A stretch of DNA of 64,000 nt from JBBTCX01 sp964494205 (GTDB lineage: Bacteria > Planctomycetota > Phycisphaerae > UBA1845). The stretch's first letter is position 1; each line of letters begins with the position of its first letter. Shown one piece after another: positions 35,089-43,748 of the stretch. The notes beneath the pieces were generated by a model that had not been told where the DNA came from, did not search any database, and worked only from the letters and a program-made list of their open reading frames with translations. The position numbers were made by a program, and so were the translations under genes. Location of the stretch: assembly GCA_964494205.1 (NCBI GenBank), contig CAZBRD010000014.1, positions 62,001 through 126,000 of the forward strand, given 5' to 3'.

Positions 35089-35685
35089 CTACAAGTGTTC
35101 TGGTTCTAATTCTTCCGCAGGAACATCGGGGGCGGGTTTTTTGAGGTACTTCACGTAGACCCATGCGAGGGTGCCAATGGCGATGACGGCTGCTAGTGCC
35201 CAGAGTTCGTACTTCTTGAAGTCATCGATCAGCGTTGCGAGCACTTCGCCGAAGACGTATCCGCCTGTCGTTACGGTCACAACCCAGATCACGGCGCCTG
35301 TGATGTTGAGCACTAGGAACCGCAGCGGTGAGAAGCGGCTCGCGCCGATGACGAACGGGGTGATGTTGCGCAGGCCGTAGAAAAAGCGAAAGCTGAGGAT
35401 GACCCAGAACTGGTGCTTTTTCAGTCGCGACTTCACCCAGCGGGCGCGGCGCTGCCACTTGGGACGCGTGCTGAGGAATCGCTGGCCACGCGTGTAGCCG
35501 AGAAGGAAGAACAACTGATCGCTCAGGACTGTGGCAGTGAACGCACAGAGCATGACCCACGGCAGATACAGGTAGCCACGATGTGCGGCGAACCCGGCGA
35601 GGACGACGATCGTTTCGCCTTCCAGGAAGGAACCAATGAAGAGTGCGATGTATCCGTAGTTTTGGATCAGTGATTCAAGTGACAA
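35089..35685 (-). CDS. DedA family membrane protein (VTT domain)
   Basis: 198 residues with the DedA/SNARE-associated layout: a re-entrant N-terminal segment (YGYIALFIGSFLEGETIVVLAG), the conserved FFLLGYTRGQRFL, and FRFFYGLRNITPFVIGASRF, followed by two C-terminal helices. Family members act in lipid-carrier (undecaprenyl phosphate) or phospholipid recycling across the inner membrane. Next to exported-protein genes no specific link is visible. The length is typical. Confidence 0.9.
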   Translation of the reverse strand: MSLESLIQNYGYIALFIGSFLEGETIVVLAGFAAHRGYLYLPWVMLCAFTATVLSDQLFFLLGYTRGQRFLSTRPKWQRRARWVKSRLKKHQFWVILSFRFFYGLRNITPFVIGASRFSPLRFLVLNITGAVIWVVTVTTGGYVFGEVLATLIDDFKKYELWALAAVIAIGTLAWVYVKYLKKPAPDVPAEELEPEHL

Positions 35686-35774
35686 AACAAACCTCTTGAA
35701 TCGGACAATCTCGTGACTAGGCGAAGCCTCTGTTACCAGATCAAGAGATCGAGACCAAGGAGCCCCTCACCCTA

Positions 35775-35797
35775 CCCTCTCCCCAATGGGGAGAGGG
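35775..35797. repeat. Palindrome ccctctcccc-aat-ggggagaggg
   Basis: A perfect 10-bp stem preceded by ccctcaccctac, a word family seen dispersed in many bacterial genomes. It sits between two same-strand genes (SGNH hydrolase upstream, dedA downstream). Confidence 0.75.
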
Positions 35798-35835
35798 AAC
35801 TCATTCCTAAGGACCATCTCATTATTCAACGAATC

Positions 35836-36894
35836 CTACTTCCACTCTGACGACCAAGCGGCCCACATGGCGTCGGCGAAAAGGCGATGCGCTTTGACGT
35901 TCGGGTGTGCGTCCATCCCGTTAACGACCAGCGTTCTCGGATCCTGTCCCGCGATGCTACTTCGCAGGTCGACCACCGCGACGCCCTGACTTTGCAGAAA
36001 CTGTCGCATCTGTTCGTGCAGGCGATCGCGATCGAACTTCGTGCCGCCGACGCGAATGAATGGAAGCAGCGCGACGCGAAATGTCACACCGCGCTCGGTG
36101 CAGGCATCTCGCATGGCTATCAGTTGTTGCTGGTGCAACGACCAGAACCGCGGGGTTGCGTAGCCATCGGCGATCCAATCGTGGTAATTCATCACCGTGG
36201 GCACGCGGGGCACGACGATCGTGCGGAACATCCAATCGACCAGGGCCGAACTGTCGGGATTGAACCAGCTTGATTCCGGTGGACGAGTGGGGTTGAAGCC
36301 CTGCTCGCGCGGCAGGAGCTTCTCGATGTCGTTGAAAACATAACAGAGAACAATCTCGTCGGCGTGGTAACGATCGATCACGTCCTTGATCGGGACAAGC
36401 TGGTCACCCGTTCCCCAGCCGGGGATCGCGACATTCATGACCTCAAAGCGAGCACCTTTCTCCTTATTCAGGCGGGCTCCAATCTGATCCGCAAACCGAT
36501 CTGCGACGTTCTCGACACCCCAGCCATAGGTGAACGAGTCGCCGACGAAAGCGATGCGACGAACGCCGGCTGGTTTTTCAAACTTCCACTCATCGTCGCG
36601 GCAACGGAATGAATTCAAATGGGCGTGCAGAGCGAACCACTTCCGGGCGGGCAACGAAACACCAAACGAATCCGTCCGCACGGAGATGAATCGCAGGTAC
36701 GATTCCGCGGACATAGCGACAACGCCCAACATGCAGCAGCAGATCAATACATTACCCAATACTAATCGCAGTCGCGGCTGTTTTGCTTTGGGGAAGAATT
36801 GAAAGAAGCACCAGGTGTGAACGATCAACGAAATGAGCATCAGCCAGAGAACGGCGTAGTCGCCGAGGTAGCCGTACATTCCGCCGAAAGGCAT
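35836..36894 (-). CDS. SGNH/GDSL hydrolase-like membrane protein
   Basis: 352 residues. Two N-terminal helices (YAVLWLMLISLIVHTWCFFQFF and VLGNVLICCCMLGVVAM; each split by family norms) anchor an extracytoplasmic hydrolase. Block I is GDSFTYGWGVE with the nucleophile Ser, and the C-terminal D-x-H-P-N (MDAHPNVKAH) gives the catalytic Asp and His. AlgX/AlgJ-like proteins of this type de- or re-acetylate exopolysaccharides. Its start codon shares one base with the nadC stop (TGATG), so it is translated behind nadC. Confidence 0.8.
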   Translation of the reverse strand: MPFGGMYGYLGDYAVLWLMLISLIVHTWCFFQFFPKAKQPRLRLVLGNVLICCCMLGVVAMSAESYLRFISVRTDSFGVSLPARKWFALHAHLNSFRCRDDEWKFEKPAGVRRIAFVGDSFTYGWGVENVADRFADQIGARLNKEKGARFEVMNVAIPGWGTGDQLVPIKDVIDRYHADEIVLCYVFNDIEKLLPREQGFNPTRPPESSWFNPDSSALVDWMFRTIVVPRVPTVMNYHDWIADGYATPRFWSLHQQQLIAMRDACTERGVTFRVALLPFIRVGGTKFDRDRLHEQMRQFLQSQGVAVVDLRSSIAGQDPRTLVVNGMDAHPNVKAHRLFADAMWAAWSSEWK

Positions 36895-37778
36895 CAGATG
36901 CGCTCCAGTGAGATGTCGAGGGCGGTGGCTGAGTGCGTGATCGCGCCGACTGATATTCGCTCGACACCGGTTTCGGCGATGGCTCGCACCGTGGTGAGGT
37001 TCACGCCGCCCGATGCTTCGAGCTCCACCTTGCCGCGTAGGCCGAATGAGTCGCGCATTTCGACGGCCTCGCGAAGTCGATCAACGTCGAAGTTATCAAG
37101 AAGGATGATGTCGATGCCAACTACGGAAAGCAGCGCTTCGACCTGATCGAGCGAGTCGGCTTCGATTTCAACAAAGGATGGCTTCTTGCCGGTCGCGCTA
37201 AGTTGGTTGAGCAGTTCGAAGACGAAGGAGGCGAGTTGTCGAACGGGGACACCCGCCAGGTGGTTGTCCTTAATCAGGACTGCATCGAACAGACCTTCGC
37301 GGTGATTTCGTCCTCCGCCGCAACGCACCGCGTATTTTTCGAGTTTCCGCCAGCCGGGAGTTGTCTTGCGAGTGTCATAGATGGCGGCGGATGTGCCGGC
37401 GATCGCGTCGACATAGCGGCGGGTGATCGTCGCGACGCCGGACAGTCGTTGAAGAAAGTTGAGCAGGACGCGTTCGGCTGAGAGCACGGTCGCAAGCGGT
37501 CCGCGGATGGTCGCGATTGATTTGGGGACTTCTTTGATGGCCAAGCCGTCGACGACGCCCGGTTCCCACGTGATGGATAGCGATTCGTTGTACGCTTCGA
37601 GAATGGTCGCGGCGATTTCGCAGCCGGCCACGACGCCGGCGCTTTTCACCAAAACGGAAAAGGTAGAGGCAACTTCGCCGTTGGGGAGCAAGGTTGACGA
37701 GAGATCGCCGTCGCCAAGGTCTTCGGCCCGGGCCATCGCGATAAGTTGTCGTACGCTTTGATCGTCGCGCAGCTGCAT
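36894..37778 (-). CDS. nadC: Nicotinate-nucleotide pyrophosphorylase (carboxylating)
   Basis: 294 residues from ATG 37778 (MQLRDDQSVRQLIAMARAEDLGDGDLSS), the usual NadC N-terminus; the frame is open to 37904 but that part is repeat sequence. Active-site segments are DTRKTTPGWRKLEKYAVRCGG, NHREGLFDAVLIKDNH, EIEADSLDQ and the C-terminal ASGGVNL and ISVGAITHS. It converts quinolinate and PRPP to nicotinate mononucleotide in NAD synthesis. nadA and nadB are not in the window. Confidence 0.95.
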   Translation of the reverse strand: MQLRDDQSVRQLIAMARAEDLGDGDLSSTLLPNGEVASTFSVLVKSAGVVAGCEIAATILEAYNESLSITWEPGVVDGLAIKEVPKSIATIRGPLATVLSAERVLLNFLQRLSGVATITRRYVDAIAGTSAAIYDTRKTTPGWRKLEKYAVRCGGGRNHREGLFDAVLIKDNHLAGVPVRQLASFVFELLNQLSATGKKPSFVEIEADSLDQVEALLSVVGIDIILLDNFDVDRLREAVEMRDSFGLRGKVELEASGGVNLTTVRAIAETGVERISVGAITHSATALDISLERI

Positions 37779-37816
37779 GGGTCTATTCTGGCATGGACCT
37801 GCAGCGGAAGCTACCG

Positions 37817-37891
37817 GGCATGGCGGCGATGCACTTGGCCATGCCACCCCGCGTATTCGCCACATACCGGCACTGCGGCTTGACCGTGTGA
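37817..37891. repeat. Dispersed palindrome, copy 4 (two parts)
   Basis: ggcatgg...ccatgcc (about 37818-37845) is a hairpin, followed by actgcggcttgaccgtg near 37871-37887, which matches the 5' part of the copies at 9423 and 19186. It fills the gap between the divergent nadC and gcvT genes. Confidence 0.6.
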
Positions 37892-37956
37892 GCCAAATCT
37901 GCAAACTCTGACGAGTTGCCGAGCTTGAATCGATTGCAGGTTATTGGAGTTTTTCC

Positions 37957-39063
37957 ATGCAAACCACCGCGACGCTACTTCGTACGCCGCTTTATGATGC
38001 CCACGTCGCGTTTGGCGCACGCATGGTCGATTTTGCCGGATGGGAGATGCCGGTTTCGTTCAGCGGCATCAACGAGGAACATGTTCATACGCGTACTTCG
38101 TGTAGCGTGTTTGACGTTTCGCACATGGGACGACTTACACTGGTTGGCAAGGATTGCGAGTCCTTTCTCAATCGCATCTGCACGCGGAACGTCGCCAACG
38201 CCGAGGTTGGCCGGTCGTACTATTCCCATGTCTGTCGTGAGGACGGCGGAATCCTTGACGATGTGATCGTCTCTCGATTTGAAACCGAATGGGGTGTCGT
38301 CTGCAACGCTTCGAACCGCGATAAGATCGTCGGCTGGCTCAATCGCCACTCACGAGGCCTCGACGTCAAACTTTCCGACGACACGCTGGCTACGGCCATG
38401 CTGGCGATCCAGGGTCCGAAGACGCTGGAACTTGCCAAGCAGCTGACGGGCTCCGACTTCTCTTCGCTCAAGCGGTATCGGCTGACCGTTCGCGAACTGA
38501 TGGATGCCAAGCTCATCGTCTATCGTAGTGGGTATACGGGCGAAGATGGTCTCGAAATAGTGTTGCCTGCGGGACTGGTCAAATTGTTTCTTCCGCAACT
38601 GCTCGGGACTACAGAGAGTCCGCACCCGATCATCAAACCCGCGGGACTCGGCGCTCGCGATACACTGCGTGTGGAAGCGGCGATGCCGTTGTATGGGCAC
38701 GAGTTGACGGAAGATTGGGATTCGCTTACAGCAGGTCAGGCGTGGTGTGTGGACCTGAGCAAGGACTTCATCGGCGCGGAGCCTATGCGGCGACTGAAAG
38801 ATAAGGGTCTTCCCAAACAGATGGTGGGCCTGGAGCTTGAGGGCCGTCGCATTGCGCGGCAACATTACAAGGTATTTGACGGCAGCCGCGAAGTCGGCGA
38901 AATAACCAGCGGGACGCTCAGCCCGACGCTGGGCAAGAGTATCGCGATGGCCTTTGTCGGCACCGAGAAGTCGACCGAGGGAACCGGGCTGGAAGTTGAA
39001 ATCAGCGGCAAGCGCGTACCTGCGAAGGTCGTTAAGCTGCCGTTCTACAAACGCGCGTCTTAG
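37957..39063 (+). CDS. gcvT: Glycine cleavage system aminomethyltransferase (T protein)
   Basis: 368 residues; GGAG lies eight bases before the ATG. The N-terminus has TPLYDAHVAFGARMVDFAGWEMPV, shown here as two overlapping family blocks, then the folate-binding core with VFDVSHMGRL, YSHVCREDGGILDDVIV, the conserved GYTGEDGLEI and ARDTLRVEAAMPLYGHEL. The C-terminal barrel has TSGTLSPTLGKSIAMAFV. It transfers the aminomethyl carbon from lipoylated H protein to tetrahydrofolate. gcvH follows 32 bp later. Confidence 0.96.
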   Translation: MQTTATLLRTPLYDAHVAFGARMVDFAGWEMPVSFSGINEEHVHTRTSCSVFDVSHMGRLTLVGKDCESFLNRICTRNVANAEVGRSYYSHVCREDGGILDDVIVSRFETEWGVVCNASNRDKIVGWLNRHSRGLDVKLSDDTLATAMLAIQGPKTLELAKQLTGSDFSSLKRYRLTVRELMDAKLIVYRSGYTGEDGLEIVLPAGLVKLFLPQLLGTTESPHPIIKPAGLGARDTLRVEAAMPLYGHELTEDWDSLTAGQAWCVDLSKDFIGAEPMRRLKDKGLPKQMVGLELEGRRIARQHYKVFDGSREVGEITSGTLSPTLGKSIAMAFVGTEKSTEGTGLEVEISGKRVPAKVVKLPFYKRAS

Positions 39064-39095
39064 GACGCAGGATGACTCGAAACACGGAGGCGACC

Positions 39096-39482
39096 ATGAA
39101 CATCCCCATAGATCGTAAGTACTCGGAATCACATGAGTGGTTTATCAACGAAGGTGACATCGTCACCATCGGCATCTCGCAGTTTGCGGCCGACGAACTG
39201 ACGGACATCACCTACGTCGAGCTGCCGCAAGTGGGTGCGGCGTTCAAGGTTGGCGACGCCTTCGGCGAGGTTGAATCCGTAAAGGCGACCTCCGAGATCT
39301 TCACGGCTGTCGCGGGCAAGGTGCTGGAGGTTAATAAATCGCTCAAGGAGCATCCTGAGCAGATCAATGACGACGCCTTCGACGAAGGCTGGCTAATCAA
39401 ACTGAAAGCCGATTCTCTAGAGCCGCTGGCGGGCCTTATGGATGCAAAGGAATATAAGATTTTCCTAAAGAACAATCGATAG
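39096..39482 (+). CDS. gcvH: Glycine cleavage system H protein
   Basis: 128 residues from ATG 39096, with GGAGG seven bases upstream. The lipoyl-attachment lysine lies in GEVESVKATSEIF, residues about 58-70. The fold hallmarks YSESHEWF and TYVELPQVG are present. H protein shuttles the aminomethyl group between the P, T and L proteins. No gcvP (glycine dehydrogenase) is found downstream; the next gene is a PaaK-like ligase. Confidence 0.96.
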   Translation: MNIPIDRKYSESHEWFINEGDIVTIGISQFAADELTDITYVELPQVGAAFKVGDAFGEVESVKATSEIFTAVAGKVLEVNKSLKEHPEQINDDAFDEGWLIKLKADSLEPLAGLMDAKEYKIFLKNNR

Positions 39483-39573
39483 AAGAGAGTCTCGAAACCG
39501 ATGCGAATCTCACCTCCCAATACCGCCGATAATTACTTTGCTGCCAATGGAGGCACGCGGAGGTTGAGTTCGT

Positions 39574-40911
39574 TTGTCGCCGTTATTGATTCGCAAAATG
39601 CTGCTCCCGCTCCACGAGCGCCTCGTGGGCCGCAGCACGCTGCGCTTCCTGGCGCAGCTCGAAGAGAGCCAATGGCTTGCCCCCGCCGAGCTGGATCGAA
39701 TCCGGCGGGAAAAACTAGCCGCCCTTCTCCAACACGCCGCAAAGAATACACCTTACTACCGCAGCCGCCTCAGCAGCGTTCCGCTGGATGACCCTCATCG
39801 GATCGACCTCGCTCAGTTGCGGGTTCTCACCAAGGATGATATCCGCGCGCACTCGAGTGACATGTTGTGGCACTCGTCTCCTGGTGGATTGCACGCCCAC
39901 AACACCGGTGGCTCGACCGGCGAGCCGTTGCAGTTCTTCATCGATCGCCGACGACAGGCGTACGATCAAGCGGCGCGAATCCGTGCCCATCGCTGGTTCG
40001 GCGTCGATGTCGGTCATCGAGAACTCATGCTCTGGGGCTCGCCGATCGAATTCAACCGCACTGATCGCGTGAAGCGCTTTCGCGATCGACTCTTTAATCA
40101 ACGACTCATCAACGCATTTGACATGTCCACGGAGACGATGGACCAATATGTGGCTGTTTGGAATCGCTTCCGGCCTCAGTGCGTTTTCGGTTACCCCAGC
40201 AGCATCGCCCTGTTTGTGGAGCACCTTCGCAAGAACCAACGTCGCGTGAATTGCAAACACCTTCGTGCTGTTTTCGTCACCGGCGAGGTTTGTTATCCCC
40301 ATCATCGTGAGGCGATCGAGTCATTCTTTCAGGTTCCGGTGGCTGACAATTATGGAAGTCGCGACGCGGGTTTTATCGCCCATCAATGCCCCAAAGGGCG
40401 TATGCACATTACGGCTGAAAACGTGATTGTGGAGATTGTGAAAGACGGTCTCCCTCAGCCCGTAGAACAAGCAGGCGAGATCGTGATCACTCACCTCGAT
40501 GCCTACGGCATGCCGTTCATTCGATACTGCACCGGCGACCATGGCCGCCTGCTGCCGGGCCGATGTCCGTGCGGTCGCGGCCTGCCGCTTATGGATGTCG
40601 TGCAGGGTCGGGCGACCGACTTCGTCAAGCTTCCCGACGGAACCATTCGACATGCGCTGTCGGTCATTTATCCCCTGCGCGAGCTGCCCATGGTACGCGC
40701 CTTTCGAGTCGTCCAGCGCGAAGATCTCTCCGTCGAGGTGCAGGTGGAACCGACGGCGTCGCGCGATGCGACTACGGAGCATGACATCGCACTTGCCTTG
40801 CGCCCCATACTGGGCGACGACATCCCGGTCGATGTGCGCTTTGTCGACCGCCTTCCCTCCTGCACGTCCGGCAAGCATCGCTATGTCCTATCCGAGGTGC
40901 CGAATGTATGA
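39574..40911 (+). CDS. Phenylacetate-CoA ligase-like adenylate-forming enzyme (PaaK/CapK type)
   Basis: 445 residues from TTG 39574 (GGAGG eleven bases upstream); ATG 39598 lacks a ribosome-binding site. Family blocks: LLQHAAKNTPYYRSRL, the nucleotide-binding HNTGGSTGEPL, YGSRDAGFIAHQCPKG, and GEIVITHLDAYGMPFIRYCTGD with the conserved Tyr/Asp that holds AMP. A C-terminal lysine-bearing subdomain ends SCTSGKHRYV. CapK-like relatives are found in surface polysaccharide loci; others activate aryl acids. The substrate is unknown. Confidence 0.85.
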   Translation: MSPLLIRKMLLPLHERLVGRSTLRFLAQLEESQWLAPAELDRIRREKLAALLQHAAKNTPYYRSRLSSVPLDDPHRIDLAQLRVLTKDDIRAHSSDMLWHSSPGGLHAHNTGGSTGEPLQFFIDRRRQAYDQAARIRAHRWFGVDVGHRELMLWGSPIEFNRTDRVKRFRDRLFNQRLINAFDMSTETMDQYVAVWNRFRPQCVFGYPSSIALFVEHLRKNQRRVNCKHLRAVFVTGEVCYPHHREAIESFFQVPVADNYGSRDAGFIAHQCPKGRMHITAENVIVEIVKDGLPQPVEQAGEIVITHLDAYGMPFIRYCTGDHGRLLPGRCPCGRGLPLMDVVQGRATDFVKLPDGTIRHALSVIYPLRELPMVRAFRVVQREDLSVEVQVEPTASRDATTEHDIALALRPILGDDIPVDVRFVDRLPSCTSGKHRYVLSEVPNV

Positions 40912-40950
40912 TTGCCTTCATCACAAGCAGGCTGACGCAAAGGAAGGGTA

Positions 40951-41310
40951 ATGAAAAAGGCCAAGCGTACATCAAAAAAGAAGACGTCTGTTCCGTTGCG
41001 AAAAATCGCACCAAAGGCTCAGACGGTTTCAATCAAAAACATAAACAAGCCGCAAACCAAGACTCGTATTGACGCCGCTAAGTATGACCTCATGCGCGAC
41101 GCTTTGCTCGCCGTGATCCCGCGCTCGACTGACGGCGTTGCTTTTGGGGATTTGCCCGACCTTGTGACGGCCCATTTCAAGCGACATCGCCATGCCTGGA
41201 GCGGGTCTATCAAGTGGTATGTCACGACCGTCAAACTCGACCTCGAAGCTCATGGACTTATCCGCCGAATTGACGGGGTTTCGCCGCAGCGTTTACGAAT
41301 TTGCAAATGA
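40951..41310 (+). CDS. DUF6958-like small protein
   Basis: 119 residues. A Lys-rich N-terminus precedes a conserved block (INKPQTKTRIDAAKYDLMRD ... LLAVIPRSTDG) and WYVTTVKLDLEAHGLIRR near the end, resembling DUF6958 proteins. The predicted fold is a winged-helix-like alpha/beta unit. It is convergent with hypE, only seven bases away. Function unknown. Confidence 0.7.
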   Translation: MKKAKRTSKKKTSVPLRKIAPKAQTVSIKNINKPQTKTRIDAAKYDLMRDALLAVIPRSTDGVAFGDLPDLVTAHFKRHRHAWSGSIKWYVTTVKLDLEAHGLIRRIDGVSPQRLRICK

Positions 41311-41317
41311 ACTGAAC

Positions 41318-42361
41318 TCAACAAATCCGTGGCAATTGTTCACCCGAGAGCATGTCGACCACGCGAGATGAACCTACACGCGTTTTCAAAGTTACGAGCC
41401 GACGTTGAGATTCCATAACCTTTCCGATGACTTGAGCAACCGAAGAACAGCCAGTGCCGTTGAGAATCTTAAGGGCTTTGTCGGCCGAGGCGGCGGGAAC
41501 GAATAAGACAAATCTTCCCTCGCATGCGACGTAGAGGGGGTCGAAGCCAAGCAACTCGCACGCACTCTGGACATCCTGGCGAACCGGAATCGCCATCTCA
41601 TCAAGTTCCATTGCGATGTGTGCGGCGGTTGCGATCTCGTTGAGCGCACTGGCGAGACCGCCGCGCGTCAGGTCTCGAAGGCAATGGATCTCGATGCCCG
41701 CATCAATGAGGCGGTGAACCGGTTCGGCCAACGCGGCAGAATCGCTTTCGATGGTGGTTTCAAACTCAAGTCCTTCCCGTTGGGCCATGATCGCGATGCC
41801 GTGTCGGCCAATGTCGCCGTTCACGATCACCACGTCCCCGGGGCGCACGGATTCCGGCCGAATATCGAGGTGATGCTCCACGATTCCGACCCCGGCTGTA
41901 TTGATATAGACACCATCACCCTTGCCCCGATCGACCACCTTGGTATCGCCGGTGACGATTTGCACGCCGCAGGCCCGCGCGGCGCGGCCCATCGAGTCGA
42001 CGAGGCGCGCGAGATCGGTGATTGGGAAGCCTTCTTCCAGAATGAAACCGGCGCTGAGGTACAGCGGTTTCGCTCCGCTCATGGCCAAGTCGTTGACGGT
42101 TCCGTGAACGGCCAGCGAACCGATGTCGCCGCCCGGGAAAAACAATGGTCGAACGACAAACGAATCGGTGGTAAATGCTATGCGCGTGCCTCCGAGCGTG
42201 ACCACGGTCGAGTCGTGCGGGGCTAACCCATTCGATTTCCCGAGGCCCCGGAAGAAGACTTCTTCTATGAGCCGGTGCATCAGCGTTCCGCCGCCGCCGT
42301 GCGCCATCTGGATGGCGCGTCGGTCAGCGATCGGTGTTGGGCAACTCAAGTCCATGGGCAC
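41318..42361 (-). CDS. hypE: Hydrogenase maturation protein HypE (carbamoyl dehydratase)
   Basis: 347 residues of the AIRS/PurM family, starting at GTG 42361 (or ATG 42355). Features are AHGGGGTLMHRLIEEVF, the nucleotide-binding FTTDSFVVRPLFFPGGDIG and the C-terminal PRIC tail. The terminal Cys accepts the carbamoyl group from HypF, and ATP-driven dehydration makes the thiocyanate that becomes the CN ligand of the Fe site. It is the last gene of the hydrogenase operon. Confidence 0.96.
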   Translation of the reverse strand: MPMDLSCPTPIADRRAIQMAHGGGGTLMHRLIEEVFFRGLGKSNGLAPHDSTVVTLGGTRIAFTTDSFVVRPLFFPGGDIGSLAVHGTVNDLAMSGAKPLYLSAGFILEEGFPITDLARLVDSMGRAARACGVQIVTGDTKVVDRGKGDGVYINTAGVGIVEHHLDIRPESVRPGDVVIVNGDIGRHGIAIMAQREGLEFETTIESDSAALAEPVHRLIDAGIEIHCLRDLTRGGLASALNEIATAAHIAMELDEMAIPVRQDVQSACELLGFDPLYVACEGRFVLFVPAASADKALKILNGTGCSSVAQVIGKVMESQRRLVTLKTRVGSSRVVDMLSGEQLPRIC

Positions 42362-42378
42362 ATTTCTTCGCCTGTCGT

Positions 42379-43497
42379 TTATTGGCTCATTCCGAGCGGA
42401 ACAACATTGTCATCGTGTCGACGATACCGGTAGTAGGCTGCACAGGCGCCTTCGGACGAAACCATGGGCGCACCGAGTGGGCGCTCCGGCGTGCAGCGGG
42501 TGGCGAAGGCAGCGCATTCGCTGGGCTTACGGATGCCCTGGAGAATGAGACCGCTGATGCATTCGCCCACTTCGTCCACTGCGGCGACCGACAGGCCGAA
42601 TCGCCGCTCGGCGTCGAAGTCCTGATACTCATCTGCCAGTCCAAGACCGCTGCGCGCGATCTGGCCGATGCCGCGCCATTGGTGCGGCGTGATCTTGAAA
42701 ACGCGACGCATCAATTGCTGGGCCTCCTGGTTCCCGCTCCTGCGCACGTTACGACGATACTGGTTTTCGACTTCGGCCCGCCCTTCTTCCAATTGCCTTA
42801 CGCAAAGATAGACGCCTTGGAGAATGTCGGTCGGCTCAAATCCCGTCACCACAATGGGCACGTTGTACTTCCGTGCGATCGGAAAATACTCCTCGTACCC
42901 CATGACGGTGCACACATGCCCAGCCGCGAGAAATCCCTGCACACGATTCTCTGGTGATGAAAGGATCGCCTCCATCGCTGGCGGGACCAGAACGTGGGAG
43001 ACGAGCATTGAGAAGTTGGGCACTCCGCGTTCCTTTGCATAGTGCACGGCCATTGCGTTGGCTGGCGCGGTCGTTTCAAATCCGACGGCGAAGAAAACCA
43101 CTTGCTTGTTTGGATTCCTCTCGGCCAGCCGAACCGCATCCACCGGTGCATAGACGATACGCACATCGCCGCCTTCGGACTTGACCGTCAAAAGGTCCGT
43201 CCGCGAACCGGGCACGCGGAGCATGTCGCCGAATGAACAGAGGATTACTTCGGGACGACTCGCCAATTCGATGGCCTTGTCGATTTGCTCGACCGGCGTC
43301 ACGCACACGGGACAACCGGGACCGTGGATGAGGGTAATCTCGCTGGGAAGCAGCCGGTCGATTCCGTATTTAACGATGGAGTGAGTCTGCCCGCCGCAGA
43401 CTTCCATAAGTGTGTGTGGTGCAGTCGTGATGCTACGAATTGCCTGCGCAAGTTCGCTTGCTGTTTCGGCGTCGCGATACTCGTCGAGATACTTCAT
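42379..43497 (-). CDS. hypD: Hydrogenase maturation protein HypD
   Basis: 372 residues with MEVCGGQTHSIVKYGIDRLL, cut here as its characteristic start, GPGCPVCVTP, GFETTAPANA and a C-terminal 4Fe-4S region (GECISGLILQGI ... CTPERPLGAPMVSSEGACAAY). With HypC it forms the scaffold on which the Fe(CN)2CO unit is built. The start overlaps the hypC stop in an ATGA junction. Confidence 0.96.
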   Translation of the reverse strand: MKYLDEYRDAETASELAQAIRSITTAPHTLMEVCGGQTHSIVKYGIDRLLPSEITLIHGPGCPVCVTPVEQIDKAIELASRPEVILCSFGDMLRVPGSRTDLLTVKSEGGDVRIVYAPVDAVRLAERNPNKQVVFFAVGFETTAPANAMAVHYAKERGVPNFSMLVSHVLVPPAMEAILSSPENRVQGFLAAGHVCTVMGYEEYFPIARKYNVPIVVTGFEPTDILQGVYLCVRQLEEGRAEVENQYRRNVRRSGNQEAQQLMRRVFKITPHQWRGIGQIARSGLGLADEYQDFDAERRFGLSVAAVDEVGECISGLILQGIRKPSECAAFATRCTPERPLGAPMVSSEGACAAYYRYRRHDDNVVPLGMSQ

Positions 43498-43748
43498 GGC
43501 GAACGCACGTCCAACTCGGAGAGCTCACCCATTCGGTCTAGAAACTCGAACACTCGTCGAGCTTCGATTTCGTCGACGACGCCGATCGCCAGCCCGACAT
43601 GGACCAAGACGTATTGGCCAACGGTTGCCTCGGGCACGCAAGCGAGCGAAACCTCTTTCACAATCCCGCCGAAGTCGACGCGGCCCGTTCGCAGGATCGG
43701 GTCGCAATCTTCCAGGCTGATAATCTGACCGGGGACGGCTAGACACAT
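43494..43748 (-). CDS. hypC: Hydrogenase maturation chaperone HypC
   Basis: 84 residues starting MCLAVPGQI, where Cys2 is the essential iron-site ligand; that start is fixed by the MCLAVPG signature although the frame runs further upstream. The beta-barrel core continues with RVDFGGIVKEVSLACVPEA. It overlaps the end of hypF by ten bases and hypD by four, so it is tightly coupled in the operon. Confidence 0.96.
   Translation of the reverse strand: MCLAVPGQIISLEDCDPILRTGRVDFGGIVKEVSLACVPEATVGQYVLVHVGLAIGVVDEIEARRVFEFLDRMGELSELDVRSP

Noticed and set aside
41318..42361. Selenide water dikinase (selD), which would have supported selenocysteine use
   Set aside because: The protein shares the AIRS fold but lacks the SelD N-terminal Cys/Sec loop and ends in PRIC, and it sits in a hyp cluster, so it is HypE.
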